From Coralloluteibacterium stylophorae (lineage in GTDB: Bacteria; Pseudomonadota; Gammaproteobacteria; Xanthomonadales; Xanthomonadaceae): a stretch of 64,000 bases of DNA. The translations under genes and the position numbers were made by a program. The stretch is taken from positions 186,001 through 250,000 of the forward strand of contig NZ_JAGQFT020000001.1 of the NCBI RefSeq assembly GCF_018122625.2. Direction: 5' to 3'. Shown piece by piece: positions 26,686 through 39,833 of the stretch. The number at the start of each line of letters is the position of its first letter. The first letter of the stretch is position 1. Below the pieces are notes generated by a model, which saw only the letters and a list, made by a program, of their open reading frames with translations, was not told the origin of the DNA and made no database searches.

Positions 26686-27834
26686 TCAATAGGCGTTGGG
26701 GTTGTCGCCGAGTGCGCCGTGGGTGACCTTGCCGCGCATCACCCGATAGACCCAGGCGGTGTAGGCGAGGATCAGCGGCAGGAACACCACCGTCGCCACC
26801 AGCATCACCAGCAGGGTCATCTGGCTGCTCGAGGCGTCCCACAGGGTCAGGCTGGAGGTCGCGTCCAGCGACGAGGGCAGCAGGAACGGAAAGGTCGCGA
26901 AGCCCACGCTCAGGATGATTCCGGCGATCGCCGCGGCCGAGGCGCAGAAGGCCAGCCCGCCGCGGCGGCCGGCCAGGGCCAGCGCGCTGCCGACCAGGCC
27001 GAGCAGCCCCAGCGCGGGCGCCGCGGCCATCCACGGATGCGCCGCGAAGTTGGCCAGCCAGGCGCCCTCGGCCGTGGTCACGCTCTTGGCGAGGGGGTTG
27101 GACGCGGCGTCCGGGACCAGCGCCGATACGATGCGGAAGCCGTCGACCACGGTCATCAGGCACAGGCCGCCCAGCGCGAACAGGGCCGCGCCGGCGAGCG
27201 CGGCGAGCGAGCCGTAGCGCGCGGCGCGCACGGCCACCGGGCCGTCGGTCTTCATCACCAGCATCGCCGCGCCGTGGGCCACCAGCATGGCCACGCTGGT
27301 GAGCCCGGCCAGCAGGGCGAACGGGGTCAGCAGGCCGAACAGGTTGCCCTCGTAGAACGGGCGCAGCGTCGCGTCGAAGCGGAACGGCACGCCCAGCAGC
27401 ACGTTGCCCATCGCCACGCCGAACACCAGCGCCGGCACCGCGCCGCCGACGAACAGGCCCCAGTCCCAGGCCGCGCGCCAGCGCGGATCGGCGACCTTGC
27501 CGCGGAACTTGAAGCCCACCGGGCGCAGGATCAGGGCGAACAGGATCAGGAACATCGCCAGGTAGAAGCCGGAGAAGCTGACCGCGTAGAGCGGCGGGAA
27601 GGCGGCGAAGATCGCGCCGCCGCCCAGGATCAGCCACACCTGGTTGCCCTCCCACACCGGGCCGATGGTGTTGACCACCACCCGGCGCTCGGCGTCGCTG
27701 CGGGCGACGAAGGGCAGCAGCGCGCCGACGCCCAGGTCGAAGCCGTCCATGATCGCGAAGCCGATCAGCAGCACGCCCAGCAGCAGCCACCACACCAGGC
27801 GCAGGGTGGGGTAGTCGAGGATCATGAGGTCCAT
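26686..27834 (-). CDS. cydB: cytochrome bd ubiquinol oxidase subunit II
   Basis: Integral membrane subunit of cytochrome bd, 382 residues with about eight to nine hydrophobic helices. The conserved start [27 protein letters not shown], the [12 protein letters not shown] motif and the final [18 protein letters not shown] are all present. It starts 17 bp after cydA and precedes cydX, so the operon reads cydA-cydB-cydX-hemN. Length and all motifs fit a full functional subunit. Confidence 0.95.
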   Translation of the reverse strand: MDLMILDYPTLRLVWWLLLGVLLIGFAIMDGFDLGVGALLPFVARSDAERRVVVNTIGPVWEGNQVWLILGGGAIFAAFPPLYAVSFSGFYLAMFLILFALILRPVGFKFRGKVADPRWRAAWDWGLFVGGAVPALVFGVAMGNVLLGVPFRFDATLRPFYEGNLFGLLTPFALLAGLTSVAMLVAHGAAMLVMKTDGPVAVRAARYGSLAALAGAALFALGGLCLMTVVDGFRIVSALVPDAASNPLAKSVTTAEGAWLANFAAHPWMAAAPALGLLGLVGSALALAGRRGGLAFCASAAAIAGIILSVGFATFPFLLPSSLDATSSLTLWDASSSQMTLLVMLVATVVFLPLILAYTAWVYRVMRGKVTHGALGDNPNAY

Positions 27835-27851
27835 GGCGGTCTCCCGGGACG

Positions 27852-29441
27852 TCAGGCGGTGGCGGGGGCGCGGTCGAGTGCGACGTCGACGGCGGCAGGC
27901 GCGTCGGGGCGCAGCCCGGGCAGCAGCGCCTCGGGGCCGTTGCGGATCGCGCGCAGCAGCAGGAACACCTCGACCACGGCCAGGCCGGTGTAGATCACGA
28001 CGAAGCCCACGAGGCTGATCAGGATGTCGTGCAGCTGCAGGCCCGAGGCCGCGTAGAAGGTCGGCAGCACGCCCTCGATGCTCCAGGGCTGGCGGCCGTA
28101 CTCGGCGACGAACCAGCCGCATTCCGAGGCGATCCACGGCAGCGGCAGGCTCGCGGCCGCCGCCCACAGGAACCAGCGCTTCGACTCCAGCCGCCCGCGG
28201 GTCGCCAGCCAGAACGCGGTGGCGAAGAAGGCGATCAGGTAGAAGCCGATCGCGGCCATGGCCCGGAAGCTCCAGAACAGCGGCGCCACGCGCGGCACGG
28301 TGTCGAAGGCGGCCGCGGCGATCTGCTCCGGCGTCGCGTTGCCGATGTCCTCGCGGTAGCGCTTGAGCAGCAGCGCGTGGCCGAGGTCCTGCCAGTGCGC
28401 GTCGAACGCGGCCCGCGCCCCGGCGTCGCCGCGGTCGGCCTGCAGCCGCTCGAGCGCCGCGTAGGCCTCGAGCCCGGTCTCGATGCGCATGGCGGCGCGG
28501 TCGACCAGCTCGAGGATGCCGGGCAGCTCGCCGTCGAGCGAGCGGGTGGCGATCAGGCCGAGCAGGAACGGCACCTTGACCTCGTAGTGGTTGACGTGGC
28601 CGTCCTGGTCGGGAACGCCGAAGACGGTGAAGCCGGCCGGCGCGTGCTCGCTCTCCCACATCGACTCGATCGCGGCGAGCTTCATCTTCTGGTGCTCGGT
28701 GGCGGCGTAGCCGCTCTCGTCGCCGAGCACCACGACGCTCAGCGCCGAGGCCAGGCCGAAGCTCGCCGCGACCGCCATCGAGCGGCGGGCGAGGTCGCGG
28801 TGGCGGCCGCGCAGCAGGTACACCGCGCTGATCGCCATCACGAACACCGCGCCGGTGACGTAGCCCGCGCTGACGGTGTGCACGAACTTGGCCTGCGCCA
28901 CCGGGTTCAGGATGACCGCGGCGAAATCGACGATCTCCATGCGCATGGTGTCGGGGTTGAACACCGCGCCGGTCGGGTTCTGCATCCAGCCGTTGGCGAT
29001 CAGGATCCACAGCGCGGAGAAGTTCGCGCCCAGCGCCACCAGCCAGGTCACCATCAGGTGCTTGACCTTCGACAGCCGGTTCCAGCCGAAGAAGAACAGG
29101 CCGATGAAGGTCGCCTCCAGGAAGAAGGCCATCAGCCCCTCGATCGCCAGCGGCGCGCCGAAGATGTCGCCGACGTAGTGGCTGTAGTAGGCCCAGTTCA
29201 TCCCGAACTGGAACTCCATGACGATGCCGGTCGCTACGCCCATGGCGAAATTGATGCCGAACAGCACGCCCCAGAAGAAGGTCATGCGGCGCCAGACCTC
29301 GCGCCCGGTCATGACGTAGACGCTCTCCATGATCGCGACCAGGAACGACAGGCCCAGGGTCAGCGGCACGAAGAGGAAGTGGTACATCGCGGTCAGCGCG
29401 AACTGCAGCCGCGAGAGTTCGACGACGGTGGTGTCGATCAT
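27852..29441 (-). CDS. cydA: cytochrome bd ubiquinol oxidase subunit I
   Basis: Haem-carrying subunit that oxidises quinol and reduces oxygen to water, 529 residues. Haem ligands are visible: His21 in [11 protein letters not shown] (E. coli His19), the His of [13 protein letters not shown], and a Met in the later helix region. The GRQPW motif is in [14 protein letters not shown] and a quinol-binding Q loop with KVPFLLGL lies in the middle. It is transcribed divergently from cydD over a 200-bp gap that has a perfect FNR/Anr box. It is the first gene of the cydABX-hemN operon. Confidence 0.96.
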   Translation of the reverse strand: MIDTTVVELSRLQFALTAMYHFLFVPLTLGLSFLVAIMESVYVMTGREVWRRMTFFWGVLFGINFAMGVATGIVMEFQFGMNWAYYSHYVGDIFGAPLAIEGLMAFFLEATFIGLFFFGWNRLSKVKHLMVTWLVALGANFSALWILIANGWMQNPTGAVFNPDTMRMEIVDFAAVILNPVAQAKFVHTVSAGYVTGAVFVMAISAVYLLRGRHRDLARRSMAVAASFGLASALSVVVLGDESGYAATEHQKMKLAAIESMWESEHAPAGFTVFGVPDQDGHVNHYEVKVPFLLGLIATRSLDGELPGILELVDRAAMRIETGLEAYAALERLQADRGDAGARAAFDAHWQDLGHALLLKRYREDIGNATPEQIAAAAFDTVPRVAPLFWSFRAMAAIGFYLIAFFATAFWLATRGRLESKRWFLWAAAASLPLPWIASECGWFVAEYGRQPWSIEGVLPTFYAASGLQLHDILISLVGFVVIYTGLAVVEVFLLLRAIRNGPEALLPGLRPDAPAAVDVALDRAPATA

Positions 29442-29507
29442 GGCAGTGCCCCGATGGACGGGAGGAAGGTGCGCTGCGCATGTTCCGCGGCGGGGCCCGC
29501 GCGGGCA

Positions 29508-29521
29508 TTGATCTCGATCAA
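29508..29521. promoter_or_regulatory. FNR/Anr-type operator between cydA and cydD
   Basis: TTGATCTCGATCAA is a perfect match to the FNR/Anr/CRP-like consensus TTGAT-N4-ATCAA. It lies 67 bp upstream of cydA and 121 bp upstream of cydD, so one site can serve oxygen control of cydABX-hemN and perhaps cydDC. The sequence match is direct; the regulator is inferred. Confidence 0.75.
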
Positions 29522-29641
29522 GGCCGCCCGGGGGCGCGGCCGCCACGATGCGTCCGCCGCGACGCGTTGCCGCGGCGGGCGCCGTCCCGCGATGACCCCA
29601 CCTACAATGCCGGCCTCGCACGGCGCCGCCGTTTCCTGCCG

Positions 29642-31375
29642 ATGACCGAACCCGAACCCAACCCCGCCACCGACGCCGACGCGCGCCGGCGCCGCCAGCA
29701 GTGGCTGGATGCGCTGGGCCGCGGCGAGCGCGGGCGCCTGCGGCTGGCGGCGGGCGCGGCCACGCTCTCCGGCTGGCTGCTGGTGGGGCAGGCGGCGGCC
29801 ATCGCCGTCGCGGTGCAGGCGGTCGTCGTCGAGGGCCGCGCGCCGGAGGCGCTGCTGCCGGCGTTCGCGGCGCTCGCGGTCGTGCTGCTCGCGCGTGCGG
29901 CGCTGGGCTGGCTGGCGCAGGAAGCGGCGGGCTCGGCCTCCGAGCGCATCCGTCTGCGCCTGCGCGGCCAGGTCTACCGGCATCTGCTGCGGGCCGGGCC
30001 GCTGTGGCTGCGGCGCCGGCGCGGCGGCGAACTCGCCGAGCTGATGCTGACCCACACCGACGCGCTCGACGCCTACTACGCCGGCTACCTGCCGGTGCGG
30101 ACCGAGGTGGTCGCGGTGCCGCTGGGCATCCTCGCCGCGGTGTTCTTCGCCGACTGGATCGTCGGCCTGGTGCTGCTGGTGACCGCGCCCCTGGTGCCGC
30201 TGTTCATGATGCTGGTCGGCTGGGGCGCGGAGGCCGCCGGCCGCGAGCAGCTCGACGAGCTCGGGCGGATGAGCGGCCACTTCGCCGACCGCCTCAAGGG
30301 CCTGGGCCTGATCCGGGTCTACGGCCGCGCCCGCGAGGAGCTCGCCGGCATCGCCACCGCAGTGGAGGGCCTGCGCGTACGCACGCTGAAGGTGCTGCGC
30401 ATCGCCTTCCTGTCCTCGGCGGTGCTGGAGTTCTTCGCCTCGGTCAGCGTGGCGGTGGTCGCGCTCTATTTCGGCCTCGGCTACCTCGACCTCGTCCACC
30501 TGCGCGATGCCGTCCCCACGCTCGGCACCGGCGTGTTCTGCCTGCTGCTCGCGCCGGAGTTCTTCGCGCCGCTGCGCCGGCTCGCCGCGCACTACCACGA
30601 CCGCGCCGGCGCCCTGGCCGCCGCCGCCGCCCTCGAGGCGCGGCTGGGCGGGCTGCCCGATCCGGACGCCACCGCCGCGCCGGTGGCGGGCGCAGGCCCG
30701 CGCGGCGAGGCCCCGGCGGTGGTCGCCGAGGCGCTGTGCCTGCGTCCGCAGGGCGCGAGGCGGCCGGTGCTCGAGGGCCTCGACTTCGTGCTGCCCGCCG
30801 GCGGCCGCCTGGCCCTGATCGGCCCGAGCGGCTGCGGCAAGAGCACCCTGCTGGACGCGCTGGCGGGCTGGCTGCCGGCCGAGGGCGGGCGCCTGGTGCT
30901 GCCGGTGCAGGCGCGCGTGGGCCACGCCGGCCAGCGGCCCTATCTCTTTCCCGGCAGCATCGCCGACAACCTGCGCCTGGCGCGCCCGCAGGCGACGCGC
31001 GCGGAGCTCGAGGCGGCCGCCGAGGCGGCGCAGGTGATGCGCTTCGCCGCGCGCCTGCCGCAGGGCCTGGACACCGTCATCGGCGAGCGCGGCTTCGGCC
31101 TGTCCGGCGGCGAGGCGCGGCGGGTCGGGCTGGCGCGGATCTTCCTGCGCGACCCGGCGCTGGTGCTGCTCGACGAGCCGACCGCCTTCCTCGACCCCGC
31201 CACCGAGGCCGACCTGCTCGACGCGCTGGCGCGGTTCCTGCGCGGGCGCACCCTGGTCATGGCCACCCACAGCGCGGCCGCTACGCGGCTGGCCGACTGC
31301 GTGCTGCGCCTGCCGGAGGGACGCCTGCTGTGCGACGCGCCGGCCGTCGCCGACGACCTGGAGACGGCGCGATGA
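29642..31375 (+). CDS. cydD: ABC transporter CydD (thiol reductant exporter half)
   Basis: One half of the CydDC heterodimer that is needed to assemble cytochrome bd and moves cysteine/glutathione-type thiols to the periplasm. The 577 residues have a membrane domain with about six helices (1-320), then the ATPase with Walker A GPSGCGKST, signature LSGGEARR and Walker B LVLLDEPT followed by the His switch MATHS. It begins 121 bp after the FNR box. The cydC start overlaps its stop (ATGA). Confidence 0.93.
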   Translation: MTEPEPNPATDADARRRRQQWLDALGRGERGRLRLAAGAATLSGWLLVGQAAAIAVAVQAVVVEGRAPEALLPAFAALAVVLLARAALGWLAQEAAGSASERIRLRLRGQVYRHLLRAGPLWLRRRRGGELAELMLTHTDALDAYYAGYLPVRTEVVAVPLGILAAVFFADWIVGLVLLVTAPLVPLFMMLVGWGAEAAGREQLDELGRMSGHFADRLKGLGLIRVYGRAREELAGIATAVEGLRVRTLKVLRIAFLSSAVLEFFASVSVAVVALYFGLGYLDLVHLRDAVPTLGTGVFCLLLAPEFFAPLRRLAAHYHDRAGALAAAAALEARLGGLPDPDATAAPVAGAGPRGEAPAVVAEALCLRPQGARRPVLEGLDFVLPAGGRLALIGPSGCGKSTLLDALAGWLPAEGGRLVLPVQARVGHAGQRPYLFPGSIADNLRLARPQATRAELEAAAEAAQVMRFAARLPQGLDTVIGERGFGLSGGEARRVGLARIFLRDPALVLLDEPTAFLDPATEADLLDALARFLRGRTLVMATHSAAATRLADCVLRLPEGRLLCDAPAVADDLETAR

Positions 31376-33080
31376 GTCGCGTCGATCACGCACGTGGCGA
31401 GGGCATCCGGCGGATCTTCGCGGCGCACGGCTGGCGGATCCTGGCCACCGTCTGCCTGCTGCTGGCGACGATGCTGGCCGGCGTCGGCCTGCTCGGCCTG
31501 TCGGGCGGCTTCCTCACCGCCGCGGCGCTGGCCGGCGGGCTCGCCGGCGGCTTCAACTTCTTCGCGCCGTCGGCCGGCATCCGTGCGCTGACCTTCGCGC
31601 GGATCCTCTCGCGCTACGGCGAGAAGCTCCTCGGCCACGACGCCACGCTGCGGATCGCGCGCGACCTCAGGCTGTGGTTCTTCCGCCGCGCGCTGCCGCT
31701 GGCGCCGGGACGGCTCGGCGCGCTGCGCACCGGCGACCTGCTGGCGCGGCTGGTCTCCGACATCGAGGCGGTCGACGGCCTGCTGGTGCGCGCGCTCGGA
31801 CCGTTGCTGGCGCTGCTGGCGCTCGGCGCGCTGGCCATCGTCGCCGTGGCCCTGGTGCATCCGCCCGCCGCGGTCCTGCTGCTGGCGCTGGCGGTGGCGA
31901 TCGGCGCGGGCGTGCCGCTGCTGGTCGCCGTCGGCAGGCAGCGGGTCGAGCGCGACCGTGCGGCGGCACGCGCGGCGCTGCGCACGCTCGCCTTCGAGGG
32001 GCTGGAGGGCGCGGTGGATCTCGCTGCGCTCGATGCCGGCCCGGCCTGGGCCGCGCGCGTTGACGCCGCGGCGGCCGAGGTCGCCGCGCTGGAGCGCCAG
32101 CGTCGCCGCCGGCTCGCCGGCGGCAGCCTGCTGCACGGCCTGATCGGTGCCGCGGGGCTGGTCGCGATGCTGTGGCTGGTGCTGCGCGCCAGCGCCGATG
32201 GAAGCCTGGGCGCGGCGGCCGCGGCCGCGCTGTTCTTCGCGACGGTGGCCCTGCTCGAGGTCGCAGCCGGCGCCGGTCTCGCCTGGCAGGCGCTGGGCGC
32301 GGGCCTGGCCTCGCTGCGGCGGGTGCGCGACATCGCCGGGCGGGCGCCGACCGTTGCCGACCCGGCGACGCCGGTCCCGGTGCCCGAGTTCGGGACGCTG
32401 GCGTTCGAGGACGTGCGCTTCGCGTGGCCCGGGGCGGCGCGGCCGGTGCTCGACGGCGTGTCGTTCGTGCTGCGGCCCGGCGAGCGCATCGCCATCGGCG
32501 GCGACAGCGGCGCCGGAAAGTCGACCTTCTCCAGCCTGCTCCTGCGCCTGTGGGATCCGCAGGCCGGGCGCGTCCGCTACGGCGGCGTCGACCTGCGCGA
32601 CGTCGCCCAGGACGCCTGGCACGCGCGCATCGCCTGGCTGCCGCAGAACGCGCCGGTGTTCGCCGGCAGCGTGCGCGAGAACCTCGCGCTCGGCGCGCCC
32701 GATGCGGACGATGCGCGGATGTGGCGGGCGCTCGCGGCGGTGCGCCTGGACCGCGCGGTCGAGGCGCTGGGCGGCCTCGACGCCTGGGTCGGCGAGAACG
32801 GCGCCACGCTGTCGGCGGGGCAGGGGCGCCGCCTCGCCCTGGCGCGCGCGCTCCTGCGCGAGGCGCCGATCCTGCTGCTCGACGAACCGACCGAGGGCCT
32901 CGACCAGGACACCGCGCATGCGCTGCTGCACGACCTGGTCGCCGCCCTCGACGGCCGCAGCCTGGTGATGATCACCCACGACCTCCTGCCGCCCGGCATC
33001 GTCGAGCGCCGCTACCGCCTGCAGGACGGCCGCCTCCACGAGCCCCCCCACCCCCAGGAGCGACCGCCCGCGACGCCCCC

Positions 33081-33084
<4 letters not shown>
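31372..33084 (+). CDS. cydC: ABC transporter CydC (thiol reductant exporter half)
   Basis: Second half of CydDC, 570 residues: a membrane domain (1-320) with FFAPSAGIRALTFARILSRYGEKLLGH near helix 2, and an ATPase with Walker A GGDSGAGKST, the signature LSAGQGRR, Walker B ILLLDEPTEG and His of MITHD. The C-terminal 12 residues (PPHPQERPPATPP) are Pro-rich, and the stop codon TAG (33082-33084) is the second to fourth base of a REP-like element. The element thus supplies the end of the reading frame. Confidence 0.92.
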
Positions 33085-35045
<1,961 letters not shown>

Positions 35046-35068
35046 GCGCGCGGGCAGGGGGCGCCGCG

Positions 35069-35677
35069 ATGCACGCACCGACCGCATCCACCACGCCGGC
35101 GCCACGCGCGCCGGTCGTGGCATGGTCGGCGCTGGCGGCGATCCTCGCCCTCGGCGTCGCGGCACCCGCCGTCGCGACCGATGGCGGCGAGGCGTCCGCG
35201 CCCGCCTATCGCGCGCTGCCGGCGGGCGAGGTCGCCGCCGCGCACGCGCCCGGCCGCTTCGACGCCTGCGGCATCCGCTTCGACCTCGCGCCGGACCAGT
35301 TTCCCGACGCGCAGGGCGACGATTTCGTCCTGTTCGACCAGGTCGACGACGGCGAGGTCGGCGCGGTGCTCACCTGCCTGGCGTCGCCGCCCGCCGACCC
35401 CGATGCCGCGCTGCGCGCCTACACGCAGGCGCTGGCCGGCAGCGATACGGCCACCGAAACAACGCTCGACACCCACGGCGGCCGCTATCGCGGCCTGCGC
35501 CGTCGCGCCACGCCCGACGCCGGCCAGCCCTACGAGGTCGACGCCTGGTATCTCCCCAGCACCAGTGGCGGCGCCATGCTGATGCTGTTCACCACGCCCG
35601 GCCCGGTGCACGTGGCCGCGCGCGACGCCTTCCGCGCCCGGCTCGAGCGCACGCTGGCCACGGACGCCGCACCGTGA
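35069..35677 (+). CDS. exported protein of unknown function
   Basis: 202 residues. A long N-terminal region with a hydrophobic core ([21 protein letters not shown]) is a likely signal peptide, cut near AVATDG. The mature part has two Cys ([10 protein letters not shown] and VLTCLA) and no known catalytic motif. It shares the CGxRFDL sequence and overall plan with the next protein, so the two look like distant paralogues. It lies 24 bp after guaB with a CAGGGGG ribosome site. The next gene overlaps by 4 bp (GTGA). Function unknown. Confidence 0.6.
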   Translation: MHAPTASTTPAPRAPVVAWSALAAILALGVAAPAVATDGGEASAPAYRALPAGEVAAAHAPGRFDACGIRFDLAPDQFPDAQGDDFVLFDQVDDGEVGAVLTCLASPPADPDAALRAYTQALAGSDTATETTLDTHGGRYRGLRRRATPDAGQPYEVDAWYLPSTSGGAMLMLFTTPGPVHVAARDAFRARLERTLATDAAP

Positions 35678-36345
35678 GCCCCTCGTTTCGGGCCCGCATC
35701 CGCAGGCGCCGGGCCAGCGCGCCGCTACTGGCGTCGCTGGCGCTGGCCGCCTGCGCGCCGGCCGGCTCCGCGCCGGTCGGCTCCGCACCCGCGATACCGC
35801 CGACGCCGGACGACGGGACCTCGGCCGCGGCCGCCATCGTCGTGGAGAACCGGTTCGAGACCTGCGGCGCGCGGTTCGATCTGCCTGCGGACTGGACACC
35901 GCGGCCCGCCGCCGGGGGCCGCTGGCTGCTCGCCGGCAGCGACGAGGGCAGCGGGTTCCGCGTGGCCGTTCGCTGCGTGGACGCCTCGCCGGCGACCGGC
36001 ACCCATGAGCTTCCGGAGGTCGCTGCCGAACTGCGCGAGGTCGAGGGCAGGGACGTCATGCTCGAGTACGTCGCCGTCCTCGACGCCACCGCATCGCGCC
36101 CGGGCATGATCGCCCTGCGCCAGTCCGGCGCGGACGACGGCGTGGTGAGCGAAGTGGCGCGCTGGCACGACGAGCTGGGCAACGCCCCCGGGAGCGGCAG
36201 GCAGCCCTATCCCGACGGCCTGCTCTCGATCCGCTGGAACAGCGGCGATCCCACGCAGGTCGCGCAGCGCGACGCCTTCCTCGCCACGCTCGCCGCCAGC
36301 TTCACCCTGCCGCCGGCGCAGGACGACCAGGGCCTGGCCCCGTGA
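35674..36345 (+). CDS. putative lipoprotein of unknown function
   Basis: 223 residues starting at a GTG that overlaps the upstream stop (GTGA). An Arg-rich n-region is followed by [11 protein letters not shown] with an LAAC lipobox, so a lipoprotein is likely. The mature chain has [13 protein letters not shown] and RVAVRCVDA, parallel to the preceding protein. Both may be envelope proteins of a small two-gene unit lodged between guaB and guaA. No known domain recognised. Confidence 0.6.
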   Translation: MSPSFRARIRRRRASAPLLASLALAACAPAGSAPVGSAPAIPPTPDDGTSAAAAIVVENRFETCGARFDLPADWTPRPAAGGRWLLAGSDEGSGFRVAVRCVDASPATGTHELPEVAAELREVEGRDVMLEYVAVLDATASRPGMIALRQSGADDGVVSEVARWHDELGNAPGSGRQPYPDGLLSIRWNSGDPTQVAQRDAFLATLAASFTLPPAQDDQGLAP

Positions 36346-36399
36346 GCGCGCCCCGGCAACGTTCCGTCCAGGTCGCGGCTGAAGCCGTTCCCACAACGG

Positions 36400-36780
36400 C
36401 GCACGCCGCTTTTGGCTCCTTCCCCCGCCTGCGGGGAAAGGCTGGGATGGGGGCGACGCGCGCAGCGCGGGCTCCTGTAGGAGGGGCTTCAGCCCCGACA
36501 GCCCTCCACCCCGGACGCCCGCCGATCGCGGCTGAAGCCGCTCCTACAAACGCGCACGCCGCTTTTGGCTCCTTCCCCCGCCTGCGGGGGAAGGCTGGGA
36601 TGGGGGCGACGCGCGCAGCGCGGGCTCCTGTAGGAGGGGCTTCAGCCCCGACAGCCTTCCACCCCGAACACCCGCCGATCGCGGCTGAAGCCGCTCCTAC
36701 AAGAGCTCGCTCCGCTTTCGCCCCTTCCCCCCTTGCGGGGGAAGGCTGGGATGGGGGGAGGCGCGCAGCGCACCTCCCGC
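36400..36780. repeat. tandem 153-bp repeat with REP palindromes before guaA
   Basis: Units 36400-36552 and 36553-36705 are near-identical (a handful of substitutions, e.g. GGCTGGGATGGGGGCG shared) and a third, partial unit follows to about 36780. Each unit holds a GGCTCCTTCCCCCGCC/GGGGGAAGG hairpin, a GCGCGCAGCGCG segment and a REP pair GGGGCTTCAGCCCC / GCGGCTGAAGCCGC. No coding potential is supported. A degenerate REP half-site at about 36370-36395 precedes the array. Confidence 0.85.
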
Positions 36781-36854
36781 GATCCGCGTGACCACCGCGA
36801 CCCACACCTGAAACACCGCCCGGCACACCCCACACACCACCACCGACCCCACCC

Positions 36855-38441
<1,587 letters not shown>

Positions 38442-38616
38442 GGGGAACGCGCTTGGCGCCACGCCAGGGGGAGGCGGTATTCGCTGTTCGCGAATCGCGA
38501 ACGGCATGCGGGGCGAGCATGCGGGGCGTTCGGATCCCTTGCGGCGTGACGCCTCCCGCTTTAGTGGAGCGGTAGCGTGCCGGGCCTTGTCCAACCGGAG
38601 GCCAAAGCACGTTCGC

Positions 38617-38644
38617 AACAAATCGACACAACTGTCGATTTGTT
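38617..38644. promoter_or_regulatory. 12-bp perfect inverted repeat, probable HipB operator
   Basis: Arms AACAAATCGACA (38617-38628) and TGTCGATTTGTT (38633-38644) with a CAAC loop, ending at the first base of the -35 hexamer of the hipB promoter. HipB-type repressors bind palindromes upstream of their own gene. A second, shorter palindrome ATATT-AGTCG-AATAT (38668-38682) overlaps the -10 and the ATG. Confidence 0.55.
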
Positions 38645-38672
38645 TGACCGGACGGCCTCTATTCGCCATATT
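38644..38672 (+). promoter_or_regulatory. promoter of the hipB-like gene
   Basis: TTGACC (38644-38649), 17-base spacer, CATATT (38667-38672). Five of six and four of six consensus bases. Initiation near 38679 would put the ATG at 38681 at or next to the transcript 5' end (leaderless). No other promoter is evident before the ASCH and zor genes. Confidence 0.55.
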
Positions 38673-38680
38673 AGTCGAAT

Positions 38681-39028
38681 ATGGGCGGCCGATACGTCTC
38701 TGACTCAACAGTCCTCCGCCAGCTGGGCGACCGGCTCGCAGCGCTGCGCCTGGCACAGAACCTGACCCAGGCCGAGGTCGCCGAGCAGGCCGGGGTGTCC
38801 AAGCGGACCGTGGAGCGCCTCGAGGCCGGCGCCACCGCCAGCCAGCTGTCGACCTTCCTTCGCGTCTGTCGGGTGCTCGGGCTGCAGGATCGCCTCGACC
38901 AGCTGGTGCCCGAACCTACCGCGAGTCCCGTCGCCCAGCTCAGGCAACAGCGGCAGACCCGCAAACGCGCGTCCGGCCGCCAGGAGGATGCGCAGGCGCC
39001 TTCCACGACGTGGACCTGGGAGCCATGA
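38681..39028 (+). CDS. hipB: HipB-like HTH transcriptional regulator (antitoxin-type)
   Basis: 115-residue XRE-family DNA-binding protein. The helix-turn-helix is AALRLAQNLTQAEVAEQAGVSKRTVERLEAG (about 21-50), followed by a dimerisation region and a basic C-terminal tail (TRKRASGRQ). It has the usual form of the regulator that precedes hipA in xanthomonad hipBA loci, but its hipA partner is only a remnant (39025-39102). The promoter and two palindromes upstream suggest autoregulation. It is uncertain whether it now regulates the downstream defence genes. Confidence 0.8.
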   Translation: MGGRYVSDSTVLRQLGDRLAALRLAQNLTQAEVAEQAGVSKRTVERLEAGATASQLSTFLRVCRVLGLQDRLDQLVPEPTASPVAQLRQQRQTRKRASGRQEDAQAPSTTWTWEP

Positions 39029-39102
39029 CGCTCGCAGAGGTCCAGCTGTGGGGCCGCACCATGAAGCAAGAGCTGTCTGGATCAGGGGGGTTGGAGATTT
39101 GA
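39025..39102 (+). pseudogene. N-terminal remnant of hipA, cut by the island
   Basis: The frame starts at ATG 39025, overlapping the hipB stop as ATGA, and reads MTLAEVQLWGRT, which matches the start of HipA kinases as I know them. Then it changes to an unrelated MKQELSGSGGLEI and stops at TGA 39100-39102. A full HipA has ~400-440 residues. The junction is near 39060. The TGA overlaps a TTG start of the ASCH gene. The rest of hipA is not in this window. Confidence 0.65.
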
Positions 39103-39818
39103 AGGGACTCGTCATCGATGAGCCATGGATCTCGTTGCTTTTGCGTGGCGAGAAGACCTGGGAGATGCGGTCGCGGCATACGACCATGCGCGGCCGCATC
39201 GGACTTATCAGGAAGGGCACAGGCCTGGTCGTGGGCATTGCCGATGTCGTGGACTCGATCGGCCCTTTGGATGCCATCGCGTGGCGGGCCCATCGCGCCA
39301 GGCACAGAATTCCGCTGGAGCTCGAGAAGGACGCATCGCGCTGGAACGTGGCCTGGGTGCTGGAGTCGGTGCGTGCCCTGCGCCAACCGGTTCCGTACGA
39401 ACATCCGTCTGGCGCCGTCGTCTGGGTGGCCCTGTCCGACGATGTCGTCGCACGGATGGATGTCGCTCACGGCACGTCGCAAAGGTCCACGGTTGCGCCA
39501 CCGACCGATCCGCAGGCGGCGAGCCTAAAGAAGCGCCCGACTCCTGCCGATACTCCGACGGAAGGCATCGACCGCCTGCGGATGGTGCCGGTCGCCCGCG
39601 ATGGCAGCCGCTTCATTCCTGCGCTCCGTCGGGCTGGAGGCTTCACCATCGGGCGAAAGGGTGAGGAAGTGGTCGTGCGCGACTATCTGGATGCGCTGGC
39701 CGAACTGCGCAGGATGGATGCTCCACGCTGGCGCCGTCCCAACGCGCAGGGGAACTGGGGCATCGTGACCGGCGTGCGCTGGGAAGCCAGCGGGTGCTCG
39801 GAGCAGGACAAGAAGTAG
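39099..39818 (+). CDS. ASCH-domain protein at the head of the Zorya operon
   Basis: 239 residues from TTG 39099. The ASCH domain fold (about 1-110) starts with LKGLVIDEPWISLLLRGEKTWEMRSR, including the conserved GxKxxExR (GEKTWEMR). The C-terminal part has a Lys/Pro linker, then a second region with RKGEEVVVRDYLDALAEL. ASCH domains bind RNA or act on modified nucleosides in some members. The TTG start overlaps the stop of the hipA remnant (TTGA) and has GGGGGG eight bases upstream. It is followed by zorA after 15 bp. Whether it is a part of the Zorya system or a passenger is not known. I prefer accessory component, with low confidence. Confidence 0.7.
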   Translation: MKGLVIDEPWISLLLRGEKTWEMRSRHTTMRGRIGLIRKGTGLVVGIADVVDSIGPLDAIAWRAHRARHRIPLELEKDASRWNVAWVLESVRALRQPVPYEHPSGAVVWVALSDDVVARMDVAHGTSQRSTVAPPTDPQAASLKKRPTPADTPTEGIDRLRMVPVARDGSRFIPALRRAGGFTIGRKGEEVVVRDYLDALAELRRMDAPRWRRPNAQGNWGIVTGVRWEASGCSEQDKK

Positions 39819-39833
39819 AACAGGGGATTCAGC

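Noticed and set aside
36400-36780. Coding sequence in the tandem repeat
   Set aside because: Frames exist but contain only repeat-derived translations and no start signals.
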